Shown: in pieces, positions 9,946 through 18,035 of the stretch | Layout of the letters: each line of letters begins with the position of its first letter | Numbering within the stretch: the first letter of the stretch is position 1 | Assembly (NCBI GenBank): GCA_903844845.1 | Contig: CAIMVG010000010.1 | Coordinates: 124,001 to 188,000, forward strand | Direction: 5' to 3' | DNA length: 64,000 nucleotides | DNA from: an uncultured Dehalococcoidia bacterium | GTDB lineage: Bacteria; Chloroflexota; Dehalococcoidia; Dehalococcoidales; UBA1222 | Made by a program: the position numbers and the translations under genes | Notes under the pieces: model-generated | The model's database searches: none | What the model saw: only the letters and a program-made list of their open reading frames with translations | What the model was told of the DNA's origin: nothing

Positions 9946-10148
9946 AGGACACCACCTTCAAGCGAATTCAGAACCATCTAGCTATATAACGCTGTTACCC
10001 TGGAAAAGTTATAAAAACAGGACATTCGTGCCCTGCGGGGGAATATATAGCCAAGAGAGAATACAATAGAATAGTCCTGCTAACTTTTTATCCCTGAGTG
10101 CGTTAACATATCAGGGCATAGACAAAATGCAGTAAGAAAGGGGATCAA

Positions 10149-10589
10149 ATGCGCAGATTCTTAATAATAGTTATGGCGGCTGCGGCGATAATGTCGATAC
10201 TTGCGGCAGGTTGCGGGTCCGCTAAAAATGATACCAATACCACCAGACTGGCGGGTACTTCCTGGATCCTCGCGTCTTACGGCGAAGCGGCCAACCCAAA
10301 AGCCGTCATCAGCGGAAGCACAATCACGCTCGTTTTCAACGCCGCGTCCGACCAGGTCCATGGCAACGGCGGAGTGAACGGGTATGGGGGCGAGGTCCAG
10401 CTGACGGACAACCAGATAACTGTCACTCAAATAATCCGCACAGAGATGGCTTCGACCAACCAGGCGATAAACGACCAGGAAAACGCCTATTTCCAGATAT
10501 TGCAGGCCTCTCAGAGCCTGGAGTTCAGAAACAATTCCTTTACTATCCATTGTCAGGGAGGGCAGGAATTGGTGTTTAACGCGGCGTAA
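10149..10589 (+). CDS. META domain lipoprotein
   Basis: A 146-residue protein. A signal peptide ends in the lipobox LAAGC (Cys22), predicting a membrane-anchored lipoprotein. The remainder has the META/HslJ pattern: a start LAGTSWILASY, a Gly-rich central HGNGGVNGYGG, and a C-terminal stretch with a later Cys. META domains occur in the heat-inducible E. coli HslJ and in many secreted proteins; their biochemical role is not settled. It is divergent from the macroglobulin gene and is followed by a strong terminator, so it is probably a single-gene unit. Confidence 0.8.
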   Translation: MRRFLIIVMAAAAIMSILAAGCGSAKNDTNTTRLAGTSWILASYGEAANPKAVISGSTITLVFNAASDQVHGNGGVNGYGGEVQLTDNQITVTQIIRTEMASTNQAINDQENAYFQILQASQSLEFRNNSFTIHCQGGQELVFNAA

Positions 10590-10620
10590 CCGCGGAGGCT
10601 ACCAAATCTGGCTTAGGGAG

Positions 10621-10649
10621 AGCCCGCTTGAGCGGGCTTTTCCGTTTTT
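10621..10649 (+). terminator. Rho-independent terminator after META gene
   Basis: AGCCCGC, a TTGA loop and GCGGGCT form a perfect 7-bp stem followed by TTTCCGTTTTT. It lies about 30 bases after the stop of the META-domain gene. Confidence 0.85.
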
Positions 10650-10703
10650 AGCCTCCCCCCGAACCTCTATTTCGGAAAGGAGCGAGAACAAGCCCCCTCC
10701 CCT

Positions 10704-10923
10704 GGTTCTGGATCCCGGGTCCCGGCCCGGGATGACACGCTCGAGGACAAGCACCTCGGGGAACGGTCCGAGGCACGGCCCGGGGTGACACGGGGGGTAC
10801 GGGATTGCCACTCTCCGCTCGCAAAGACAAACCTAGACTCTGGATCCCGGATCGCGGTCCGGGATGACACCGGGGAGCTAAGGAGAGCGGAACGGGATCG
10901 CCGCACTGCGTTCGCAATGACAC
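10704..10923. repeat. Second cluster of palindromic repeats
   Basis: This gap between the META gene and the rhomboid gene holds type A units near 10706-10738, 10738-10790 and 10837-10870, and type B units near 10803-10828 and 10890-10923. The two types alternate. The copies are divergent from each other, suggesting old or repeated insertion rather than a recent tandem duplication. No gene is supported here. Confidence 0.7.
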
Positions 10924-11012
10924 CACCAACGAATGCCGCAATTTGCCACTTCGGGGTTCTGCTGATATGATGATTTCAATATGGTCCCAGCCCCTGAACG
11001 GAGAATAAACCA

Positions 11013-11593
11013 TTGGAAGATATTTTCGCTTTAATACTGATAAACGTTCTTGTCTGGATCGCGCTGCAAATCCACCCCGCTTATGTCAACAACCTGGCGC
11101 TGGTGCCTGTGGACGTCTGGACACATCCATGGTTCCTTTTAACCAGCATGTTCACTCACCAGGACTTTTTCCATATCCTTTTCAATATGTGGACACTGTA
11201 CTTTTTCGGGAGCGCAGTACACCAGCTTCTTGGAGTACGGCGGTTCTGGATAATATACGTAGCCGGCGGTTTGATGGGCGGTGTCTGTATGTCGCGTTAG
11301 CCTATGCAGGCAACGCCTTGCACTTCGGATTCCTTGGTGATATCTATTCAGGGGCCATAGGAGCTTCGGGGGCTATTTTCGCACTAGGAGGGGCGCTGGC
11401 AGTACTGAGGCCCCAGATGAGGGTCATGATTTTCCCTATACCGGCCCCCATGCCTTTGTGGATCGCTATCGTCGGCAGTTTTCTTGTACTTACATTCATC
11501 CCCGGCGTGGCGTGGACCGCCCACCTCGGCGGAATTTTAACCGGCGCTGCGGCGGGTTGGTACTGGAGAAGAGGGCGTTACTACGGGGACTGA
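11013..11593 (+). pseudogene. Rhomboid family intramembrane serine protease, frameshifted
   Basis: Two overlapping frames together make one rhomboid protein of about 193 residues. The first (TTG start at 11013 behind GGAG at 11000-11003) encodes the N-terminal helices with HILFNMWTLYFFG and runs to a stop at 11298-11300. The second frame continues with VALAYAGN, the catalytic Ser motif GASGAIFA and the catalytic His in AHLGG. Restoring one base near 11285-11292 would join them without loss. Rhomboids cleave membrane proteins inside the bilayer. Either the gene is inactivated in this genome or the sequence has a one-base error; the domain is otherwise intact. Confidence 0.8.
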
Positions 11594-11679
11594 CAGCGAT
11601 CAGCTTTATTTTGACGACGTACACAGCAAGGATTCGCAAACATTTATTGATTGCCTAGCTTTGCGCGGCAAGGCAAGGG

Positions 11680-11757
11680 AAATGGATCCCCGGGTCTCCT
11701 CGAGCCTCGAGGACAAGAACCCCGGGAAACGCCCGAGGTCACGCCCGGGGATGACAT
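11680..11757. repeat. Palindromic repeat downstream of the ccm genes
   Basis: A composite type A unit beginning GGATCCCCGGG and ending CCCGGGGATGAC, with an internal CTCGAG...CTCGAGG pairing. It sits between the convergent rhomboid and ccmD genes and may fold into a long hairpin acting on either transcript. Confidence 0.55.
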
Positions 11758-11786
11758 GTGTTTAGTGGAGTCAAGACGCCCTTCGC

Positions 11787-11927
11787 CTAGGCTTTCTTCA
11801 TGCCTTCTTTGAGAGAGGCTATGTCGCGCCGCAGTCCCTTTTCCCGCTGGACCAGCATGAAGATGTAGATGAAAAGCCCAACCCAGACGACCCCGAAGGC
11901 TGCAACGACGAAACCGGCGTTATCCAT
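11787..11927 (-). CDS. ccmD: CcmD-like small haem exporter subunit
   Basis: A 46-residue protein: one hydrophobic helix (FVVAAFGVVWVGLFIYIFML, residues 6-25) followed by a charged tail (QREKGLRRD). This is the size and layout of CcmD, which in E. coli associates with CcmABC and helps release haem-loaded CcmE. Its ATG overlaps the last eight bases of ccmC (ATGGATAA), which points to translational coupling. It ends the ccmA-B-C-D series. The sequence family is very short and poorly conserved, so the call rests on position and topology. Confidence 0.75.
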   Translation of the reverse strand: MDNAGFVVAAFGVVWVGLFIYIFMLVQREKGLRRDIASLKEGMKKA

Positions 11928-12603
11928 TTGATTCTTCCTCAACAATATTTTTTATTTCAGAGATTTCGGCCGCATCTTCTTTCAGGTGGATACCGAAGAA
12001 CAGCAGCGCAAAGTAGAGAACGGTGAAAGCCACCACTCCCAATATGAGCGTAAGCACCATCCCCGGCTTGTCGAGATGGAAAGCGGCGTCCCCCGGGTGC
12101 ATCTGTTTAGACACAAACAGCGTGAGGATTACAATAGGGACATCGACGAAACCCAGGATGCCGAATACAGCCGAGAAGCGCGCCCTCTGTTCCGTCCCGG
12201 AGATATAAGCGCGAAGCAAAAAATAGGCGACGTAAATTATCCACAGCACCAGAGAACTGGTCAGGCGCGCATCCCACGTCCACCAGGTGCCCCAGGCGAA
12301 TTTCGCCCATATAGAACCTGTGAGTAAAAACATGGTAGTGAACACCAGGCCGAGTTCCGCCGAGGTGGCGGCCACGATGTCCCAGAACGGTTTCCGCTTC
12401 GCCAGATAGGCGATACTGGCGATGAAAACGCACAGGAAAGCGAAAAGCGCGACCCACGCTACCGGGATGTGCCAGTAAAAAATAGGGCTGTACTGGATAA
12501 AGCCCGTGTTCGCAGTGTCGAGATGAGGAATCAGCAGCATATCCAGACCGATGGTTGCGATAAGCAACACCGCGCTTATTATCAACAATATCCTTACTCG
12601 CAT
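11920..12603 (-). CDS. ccmC: Haem exporter/handling protein CcmC
   Basis: A 227-residue protein with six hydrophobic segments and the tryptophan-rich WWTWDARLTSS signature (WWD domain) on the outer face, flanked by conserved His residues (FYWHIPVAW near 45). CcmC binds haem at the WWD domain and loads it onto CcmE. Length is normal. It lies 15 bases after ccmB and overlaps ccmD. Together with ccmA, ccmB, ccmE and ccmF this gives a cytochrome c maturation system I. Confidence 0.92.
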   Translation of the reverse strand: MRVRILLIISAVLLIATIGLDMLLIPHLDTANTGFIQYSPIFYWHIPVAWVALFAFLCVFIASIAYLAKRKPFWDIVAATSAELGLVFTTMFLLTGSIWAKFAWGTWWTWDARLTSSLVLWIIYVAYFLLRAYISGTEQRARFSAVFGILGFVDVPIVILTLFVSKQMHPGDAAFHLDKPGMVLTLILGVVAFTVLYFALLFFGIHLKEDAAEISEIKNIVEEESNG

Positions 12604-12618
12604 CGCCCCTCCTTGTGG

Positions 12619-13290
12619 TTATTCTTCAACGACAAACGGGAATACCAGGACAGGAACCGTCAGATATATGATGTCGAAAGCAATTATTATGGCAAGCCAG
12701 ATAGTCATGTCGCCCCAGCTTTGTCCTGCCAGAGAAATCGATGACGCTTTGACCGCCGCGATGATTATCGGGCTGACCACCGGTAAAAAGAGGATAGGCA
12801 GGACCATCTCTCGCGCGCGCGTGTTCACCGCAAGCGCCGAGAATATAGTCCCGACAGCCACAAAACCAATCGTCGCCAGCAGTGTCACGGCTATCAACTC
12901 GGGCTGAAGAACGGCGATGTTGAAAAGCAGGGCGAATACCGGAAGGATGATAGCCTCTATCAGCAACATGAAAAAGAGACTGCCGATAGCCTTGCCGACG
13001 TAAATGGCTTCGCGAGCCACGGGGCAGGCCATCAAGCCCTCAAGGCAGTTATCCTCTTTTTCCGGGATGAAAGTACGGTTCAGGGCCAGCACGCCCGAAA
13101 AGGCGAAGGCTACCCAGAGGATACCCGGAGCTATTTGCGCAATCAGATCGGGATTCAGGTCGAAGGCAAAGTTGAATATCACGAGCACCAAAACGGCGAA
13201 AACAAGCACAGACGAGATGATCTCGCGAGTACGCAGCTCGGAAAGGATATCTTTCCAGGCAATGGCACGGACGCAACTCCAGAATTTCAC
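12619..13290 (-). CDS. ccmB: Haem exporter permease CcmB
   Basis: A 223-residue membrane protein from the GTG chosen here, beginning VKFWSCVRAIAWKD, which matches the usual CcmB start. That GTG overlaps the ccmA stop as GTGA. An in-frame ATG 21 bases upstream (13311) would add seven residues inside ccmA and is less likely. About six membrane segments follow; the loop with LNRTFIPEKEDNCLEGLM is typical of the CcmB/ABC-2 permease group. CcmB forms the membrane part of the CcmABCD complex that uses ATP to release holo-CcmE. Confidence 0.9.
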   Translation of the reverse strand: MKFWSCVRAIAWKDILSELRTREIISSVLVFAVLVLVIFNFAFDLNPDLIAQIAPGILWVAFAFSGVLALNRTFIPEKEDNCLEGLMACPVAREAIYVGKAIGSLFFMLLIEAIILPVFALLFNIAVLQPELIAVTLLATIGFVAVGTIFSALAVNTRAREMVLPILFLPVVSPIIIAAVKASSISLAGQSWGDMTIWLAIIIAFDIIYLTVPVLVFPFVVEE

Positions 13291-14030
13291 GGTTTCACCG
13301 CCGTGGTGCATTCGCCGTATTTCTTTTTCAAAGATTCAAGGTTCATATTGCAGGCCCGCTCCCTGAACGCCAGGCGGCCGCGTTCGATAATGATGATATC
13401 GTCGCAAACGGAAAGAGCCCTTTCAAAGCTGTGGCTGGTGAAGATGATGGTGCGCTTACCCGCTTCCTCGCGCCTGATAATGTCCCACATGGCCCCGAGC
13501 GCCTGCTGGTCCAGGCCCGTTTCGGGTTCGTCCAGGAGCAGGATAGACGGCCGGTGAAGCAAGGCCCTGGCCAGTGCCATGCGCTGCTGCATGCCCCGCG
13601 AAAACGTAGAGAGGCGGTCATACCTGCGCCCCGTCATGCTGACCAGGTCCAGAACTTCGGCGATGCGTCTGGCCCTGTCTTGAACGCCGTACATGCGGGC
13701 ATAAAAATCCAGATTTTCCCAGGCGCTGAGGTTGCCGTAGAGGTAGCTCTGGTGGGCTACGAGGCCAAGTTTGGCACGTATGCCCTCCGCGTCGTCTTTC
13801 AGCTCAAAACCTTCGATAAGTACCTTCCCCGACGTCGGGCGCATGATGCTCGCCAATATCTTGATAAACGTGGTTTTGCCGGCCCCGTTCGGGCCGAACA
13901 CGGCGAGGGAACTACCTGCCGGGATTTTGAGGTCGAGCCCGCGGAGAGCCTTAAAATTACCGAAAGACTTGGAGAGCCCGACCGTTTCCACGGCGGGCGA
14001 TGGCGGCGGGGGCGCTGTAACGTTGTTCAT
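13287..14030 (-). CDS. ccmA: Cytochrome c biogenesis ABC transporter ATP-binding protein CcmA
   Basis: A 247-residue ABC ATPase with Walker A GPNGAGKTTF, the signature FSRGMQQR and Walker B SILLLDEPETGLD. It opens the ccmA-ccmB-ccmC-ccmD run, with translational overlap into ccmB. In system I its ATP hydrolysis drives release of haem-bound CcmE from CcmC. The ATPase family is certain; the specific assignment follows from the neighbours. No strong ribosome binding site is visible before the ATG. Confidence 0.92.
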   Translation of the reverse strand: MNNVTAPPPPSPAVETVGLSKSFGNFKALRGLDLKIPAGSSLAVFGPNGAGKTTFIKILASIMRPTSGKVLIEGFELKDDAEGIRAKLGLVAHQSYLYGNLSAWENLDFYARMYGVQDRARRIAEVLDLVSMTGRRYDRLSTFSRGMQQRMALARALLHRPSILLLDEPETGLDQQALGAMWDIIRREEAGKRTIIFTSHSFERALSVCDDIIIIERGRLAFRERACNMNLESLKKKYGECTTAVKP

Positions 14031-14092
14031 GCGAATCGTTTCATTTTAGCTCTTTAAGGTTCCTGTGGCTAGTGATCCGAAGTTTTTACACG

Positions 14093-14121
14093 AAAAAGGG
14101 GGGACAAACCATCCCCCCCTT
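14093..14121 (-). terminator. Hairpin terminator between ccmF and ccmA
   Basis: On the minus strand AAGGGGGGA pairs with TCCCCCCTT around a 7-base loop, and TTTCG follows. It lies after the ccmF stop and before the ccmA start, so ccmEF and ccmABCD may be separate units, or the hairpin may only reduce expression of the downstream genes. Confidence 0.6.
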
Positions 14122-14144
14122 CAAAGTGCGCCAATCGCCAGTTA

Positions 14145-16121
14145 TTATTTGTCGTCGGTTGTCAGGTTGCGCGTTGCCGCGCTGAATGAGACCACCCCGC
14201 CGATGAGCAACAGGACCCCGCCTATCCATATCCACTCCACCAGCGGATTGACTATCACCATCACCAACCCCTGGTTAGTCGTACCGTCGAAATCTTCAAA
14301 AATTACGTAAAAATCGCGCGCGAGGTTGCTGCGTATGGCGACCTTATTGCTCACAAGGCTCATGTTGGTTATGGTTTGCCCGGAATACGTGAATCCGAGC
14401 ACCTGGGACGGGTGTATCGAGCCGACCGCCTTGCCGTTGTAAGTGATGTCCATATTGGCGACAACCGTCAGCCAAACAGAGCCGTCATTTTGGGGGGCCG
14501 AAGAAGAATCGAACCCGTTATATTTCAGAGTGTACCCGTTCAAAGTAATCGTGTCGCCGACATTGAGGGTCTTCTCCACCTGGGTCTTGTAGGCAGAAGA
14601 GCCGACGATACCGAGCGCCAGGACCACTATGGCGATATGGATTATATAACCGCCGTAGCGGCTGCGGCTGGCCATGAACAGCCTTCCGAAAGCCACCGCG
14701 AAATTCTCCTTTTTGCCACGCATGCGGGCAGCCACATCCGCAGACCATTTAACAAAAGTAGCTACCAAAACGGCCGCCAGGATAAAGAAAGGAACCACGG
14801 CATACCAACGGTTGACCCCGCCGATGATAAGGGCAACGACTACAAGGATACCGACACCTAAGGGCAATAGAAGTTTTTTACCCAGCTGTTTGAGGTCGGG
14901 GACCTTCCATCCGACCAAAACGCAAACCCCCGCCAGCGCGATTATCAACAGGAACAGCGGCAGGTTGACCATGTTGAAATAGCCCTTGGCGGGGATGATA
15001 TTCGTGAATACGGGAAGTGTCGTCCCGATAAAGATGAAAACCGTGGATATCACGAGCAAAAGGCTCACCGCCACGAAAGTGCCGGTCCCGGAAACGAGAG
15101 AATCGTCGCCTGTGGCGCTTTTAATGAATTTTCGGCGGTCGAGAAGCAGCCAAACCGAGCCAACCAGGGTTATCACCAGGAACACGATAAATACGGGGGT
15201 CATGGGGGTCTGTCCAAAAGTGTGTACGGAGCCCTTGACGTCAGAGCGGGTCAAGAACGCGCCGAAAATGGTGAGCCAGAAGGCTGTGATGGCAAGGATA
15301 AACGTCCAGGTTTTAAACATACCTCGCCTGACGTACATTATGCCGGAATGCAGGAAAGCGGTGACCAGCAGCCAGGGCATCAGGCCGGCGTTCTCCACGG
15401 GGTCCCAGGCCCAGTACCCGCCCCACCCGAGTTCGGCGTAAGCCCACCACATGCCAAGGACGTTGCCTAAACCGAGCAGAAGGAAAGCGGCAACAGCCCA
15501 GCGCTTAGCCGTGGTAACCCAGACATCGTCGGTCTTCCGATTGAACAGTGCCGACATGGCCAGGGCAAAAGGAATCGTAAAAAGGGCATAACCAGCCAGC
15601 AAGAGCGGCGGGTGGAAAACCATGCCTACATTCTGGAGGACTGGTTTAAGGCCAAGCCCATCCGCGGGAACCGGGGACAACGCCTTAAAGGGGCTGTCTA
15701 TGAAAATCAGGACAAGGAAAAGGGTGACCGTGAACATGACGATGGAAAGGGCATCGGGCATCAGTTCTTTGTTATTTTTATCGCTACGCCAGAGCAAGAT
15801 CGCGCCGGAAAGAGATATTATCCAGCCCCAGAAAAGGAGAGAACCAGGGTTACCGGCCCAAAGGCCCGTAACAAGATAAAGGAGCGGGGTCTCCCGGCTG
15901 GAATAATCAGCCACGTACTGCAGGCTGAAATTGTGAGTCAGAAGGGAAATCAGGAGGACGGCGACCGCCAGTGTTACCAGCCCGGCTACCGCAAATACGC
16001 CGAACCGGGCGTTCGTGGGAAAACCATACTTGTTCTTGCGCGAATCCATCAACGCGGCCGCTATGGTATATATCGCCACCAGGAAAGCCAGGATGATTGC
16101 CGCATTCCCTAAAAAGGACAT
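14145..16121 (-). CDS. ccmF: Cytochrome c haem lyase CcmF
   Basis: A 658-residue polytopic membrane protein with the WWD signature GWGGYWAWDPVENAG near residue 230 and conserved His residues in neighbouring loops. CcmF takes haem from CcmE and attaches it to CXXCH cysteines of apocytochromes outside the membrane. Length is normal. The extracytoplasmic region near residues 545-620 lies before the final helix. It follows ccmE by 17 bases. No ccmG, ccmH or ccmI is in the window, so thiol reduction of apocytochromes must come from elsewhere or from a simplified system. Confidence 0.95.
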   Translation of the reverse strand: MSFLGNAAIILAFLVAIYTIAAALMDSRKNKYGFPTNARFGVFAVAGLVTLAVAVLLISLLTHNFSLQYVADYSSRETPLLYLVTGLWAGNPGSLLFWGWIISLSGAILLWRSDKNNKELMPDALSIVMFTVTLFLVLIFIDSPFKALSPVPADGLGLKPVLQNVGMVFHPPLLLAGYALFTIPFALAMSALFNRKTDDVWVTTAKRWAVAAFLLLGLGNVLGMWWAYAELGWGGYWAWDPVENAGLMPWLLVTAFLHSGIMYVRRGMFKTWTFILAITAFWLTIFGAFLTRSDVKGSVHTFGQTPMTPVFIVFLVITLVGSVWLLLDRRKFIKSATGDDSLVSGTGTFVAVSLLLVISTVFIFIGTTLPVFTNIIPAKGYFNMVNLPLFLLIIALAGVCVLVGWKVPDLKQLGKKLLLPLGVGILVVVALIIGGVNRWYAVVPFFILAAVLVATFVKWSADVAARMRGKKENFAVAFGRLFMASRSRYGGYIIHIAIVVLALGIVGSSAYKTQVEKTLNVGDTITLNGYTLKYNGFDSSSAPQNDGSVWLTVVANMDITYNGKAVGSIHPSQVLGFTYSGQTITNMSLVSNKVAIRSNLARDFYVIFEDFDGTTNQGLVMVIVNPLVEWIWIGGVLLLIGGVVSFSAATRNLTTDDK

Positions 16122-16138
16122 GCCCTGCTCCTTTATGC

Positions 16139-16540
16139 CTACGTAGCCGCAGGCTGTTTAGATGCGCATTTGACTATAATGCCGCTGCCGTCGAAAACGC
16201 CAGCCGCAGGATCGAATTTGCCTTCAACCACAGCCTGCTGGCCAACTTTGAAAGTGTCGGGAGGTGTAGGTCCGTTGTAGACAACCTCAATCTTAACGTC
16301 CGGGCTGGAGATGTCGAGAAGTGTGAAGCGATAAGTAAAACCATCCTTGACCGGAGGGACCGCGGAGTCAACGATACCGCTCACGCGCACCGTTTTACCC
16401 GAAAGCGTGCTTTCCTTGGATATGAACTCACTCACGTTGTAATAATATGTACCTACGCCCATGAAACCGACATATCCCAAAACCAACGCGGCCAAAACCA
16501 CGATGATTCCACCGATGATGAATTTCTTGTGTTTGAACAT
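16139..16540 (-). CDS. ccmE: Cytochrome c maturation haem chaperone CcmE, Cys type
   Basis: A 133-residue protein with one N-terminal membrane anchor (IIGGIIVVLAALVLGYVG) and an OB-fold domain typical of CcmE. The usual haem-binding His of HxxxY is replaced by Cys125 in KCASKQP. Cys-type CcmE proteins (CxxxY) are known from system I* in some archaea and anaerobic bacteria, where CcmH is also absent. Here the partner Tyr is Gln, so even that motif is altered. It is first in the operon, with an extended -10 promoter about 55 bases upstream of its ATG. Confidence 0.88.
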   Translation of the reverse strand: MFKHKKFIIGGIIVVLAALVLGYVGFMGVGTYYYNVSEFISKESTLSGKTVRVSGIVDSAVPPVKDGFTYRFTLLDISSPDVKIEVVYNGPTPPDTFKVGQQAVVEGKFDPAAGVFDGSGIIVKCASKQPAAT

Positions 16541-16594
16541 ATATAAAACCTCGAGAGAAGTTATAGAGATTTATGTTGAATACCGACGTATGCA

Positions 16595-16622
16595 ATTATA
16601 ACACAAAGATTTTTTAGGGCAA
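16595..16622 (-). promoter_or_regulatory. Promoter of the ccmEF operon
   Basis: On the minus strand TTGCCC, 16 bases, then TATAAT preceded by TGT (an extended -10). Transcription should start near 16588, about 48 bases before the ccmE ATG at 16540. Confidence 0.6.
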
Positions 16623-16784
16623 TCGAAATGCTTCAGGCAGATGCCCACCACGCTTCACCCGGGGGACCCCACCGAGTACAAGCAGTCGGCAGCAACGAAT
16701 TTGGAGAAGTACATTTCGTCATGCCTATGATGAAAGTGACATTTGGTTGAAATATCGTGCCGATCAGGAGACACGGTCCCGAAA

Positions 16785-16818
16785 TAAAAAAGCCGCCATC
16801 CGCCCTAGGGCGGATGGC
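16785..16818 (-). terminator. Terminator after multihaem lipoprotein gene
   Basis: A near-perfect palindrome (GCCATCCGCCC, then GGGCGGATGGC) followed on the minus strand by GGCTTTTTTATTT. It lies just past the stop codon of the lipoprotein gene that ends at 16840. Confidence 0.85.
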
Positions 16819-16839
16819 AGATTCATAAGAAAAATATTT

Positions 16840-17400
16840 TTAACTGGCGGGTTGGTGGCAGAGGATGCACGTTGCATTCAAAGCTGGCTTGTTTTTCGTC
16901 AGTGAATCATCATGGCTGGCAAGCGGAAGCTGCTGCAACCCGTTGTGGCACTGAAGGCACGGATGCGAAGTTTCATCTATTAGCTTTGCCGCGATACCTG
17001 TTTGGCCGTGGCAGGATAGACAATCTGCGTAAACCCCTCCGGTTGGATGCGTCATTATTGTAGGTTTAGCACCAAGATTCATCCCTCCGGTTGCGACAGT
17101 CGGGGTTGATGGTGCGGAGGTGGTGGTGGTCAAGGTGGTGGTCTTCGTTGTGGTCGTCGAAGCAACAGGTGTCGAAGCGACGGGTGTCGACGACGTTGGT
17201 TTAGCAGACGTGGTTGTCGAGGTAGTCGCTACGGCTGAGCTAGTGGTAACGGCAGGCGTGGCAGATGTGGTGACGGGGGGAGCGGCGGTAGTGGTAGGCG
17301 GAACAGTCGATGTAGTGGCCTTAGTTCCGCCACAGGAGGACACAAGTAAAGCCAACGTCAAGGCCGTGATGGCCAGTACTGACAATGATCCTTTTTTCAT
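16840..17400 (-). CDS. Tri-haem c-type cytochrome lipoprotein
   Basis: A 186-residue exported protein. The signal peptide ends in the lipobox VSSC (Cys23). A low-complexity Ser/Thr/Pro linker fills residues 25-100. The C-terminal 85 residues hold three haem motifs: CLSCH, CLQCH and CILCH, plus extra His residues for axial ligation. It should be a small electron-transfer cytochrome tethered outside the membrane on a flexible stalk, with haem fitted by the Ccm system encoded next door. No catalytic domain is seen, so the electron donor and acceptor are unknown. Confidence 0.85.
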   Translation of the reverse strand: MKKGSLSVLAITALTLALLVSSCGGTKATTSTVPPTTTAAPPVTTSATPAVTTSSAVATTSTTTSAKPTSSTPVASTPVASTTTTKTTTLTTTTSAPSTPTVATGGMNLGAKPTIMTHPTGGVYADCLSCHGQTGIAAKLIDETSHPCLQCHNGLQQLPLASHDDSLTKNKPALNATCILCHQPAS

Positions 17401-17973
17401 TAAAATTTCTCCCTCGTTTTATTCGGATCCGTGATGTTTTTCTTAATTTTGAACAGGAACAGATAAAATACGCTCAAAACTTGTCTGCAGGATATTAATA
17501 ATACCTAAAACCATACTTTCGATAAGGAAAGGAATAGAATATTTTTACTTTCTGGCTTCAATCAATAACGCTACCCAACAATCCGGCAACCGGAAAAACG
17601 GAGAGGTTAAAAGCACCGAAAGTTAGGTAGGATTTAGTGCAAGGAAAGCAAAAATATGGATAGCAAATATGTGGTTGCATGAAGGTAAATATTGCGCGCC
17701 GTTCGATTAATAACCTTTAAAAGCCACATCTATTATCGCTTCATCTACACCTTTTCTGAATATCCGCACCCCCTATTTGTATTAACAATTATGAACTTCA
17801 TCAACAAGAATAAATATCATTCTAACACTGAGTGCTTTTTTGGTCAAAAACATAGAAGGGGCGGTTTTTGCCGCCCCTTTCGGATCAATGGCTATATCTG
17901 GGCTTAGGCAGCCTATTTCAAACGCTTAAAAACGCCAATCGTTCTAGCACTCGCTTCTCCGAGGGTCAAAACA
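17401..17973. other. Gene-free interval between the two cytochrome genes
   Basis: About 570 bases, more AT-rich than their surroundings, with no convincing protein-coding frame. A hairpin AAGGGGCGG / CCGCCCCTT lies at 17856-17879 without a clear T-run. The segment 17570-17660 contains several possible short helices, but I could not match it to a known riboswitch. The upstream regulatory sequence of the tri-haem lipoprotein must lie here. Confidence 0.5.
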
Positions 17974-18007
17974 CGAAAAAGGGGGCGGTTGTTCACCGCC
18001 CCCTTTT
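17974..18007 (-). terminator. Terminator of the cytochrome b / haem lipoprotein operon
   Basis: On the minus strand AAAAGGGGGCGG pairs with CCGCCCCCTTTT around a 7-base loop and TTTTTCG follows. It ends the operon 18699-19553 plus 18036-18689. Confidence 0.8.
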
Positions 18008-18035
18008 AGTAAAAGACTAATTTTAAACCAGATTA

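Noticed and set aside
10599-11013. Several ORFs of 60-121 codons across 10.6-11.0 kb
   Set aside because: All lie in the repeat cluster and repeat the same low-complexity peptides.
11280-11300. Programmed -1 frameshift in the rhomboid gene
   Set aside because: No slippery heptamer or downstream pseudoknot-like signal; a missing base explains the data more simply. The same holds near 46190.
17560-17910. Possible cyclic di-GMP riboswitch or small gene between the cytochromes
   Set aside because: A few GGC/AAAAGC/GGTAGG elements suggested a GEMM-like fold, but the conserved core is missing; the 71-codon frame at 17692 lacks a ribosome site and protein-like composition.
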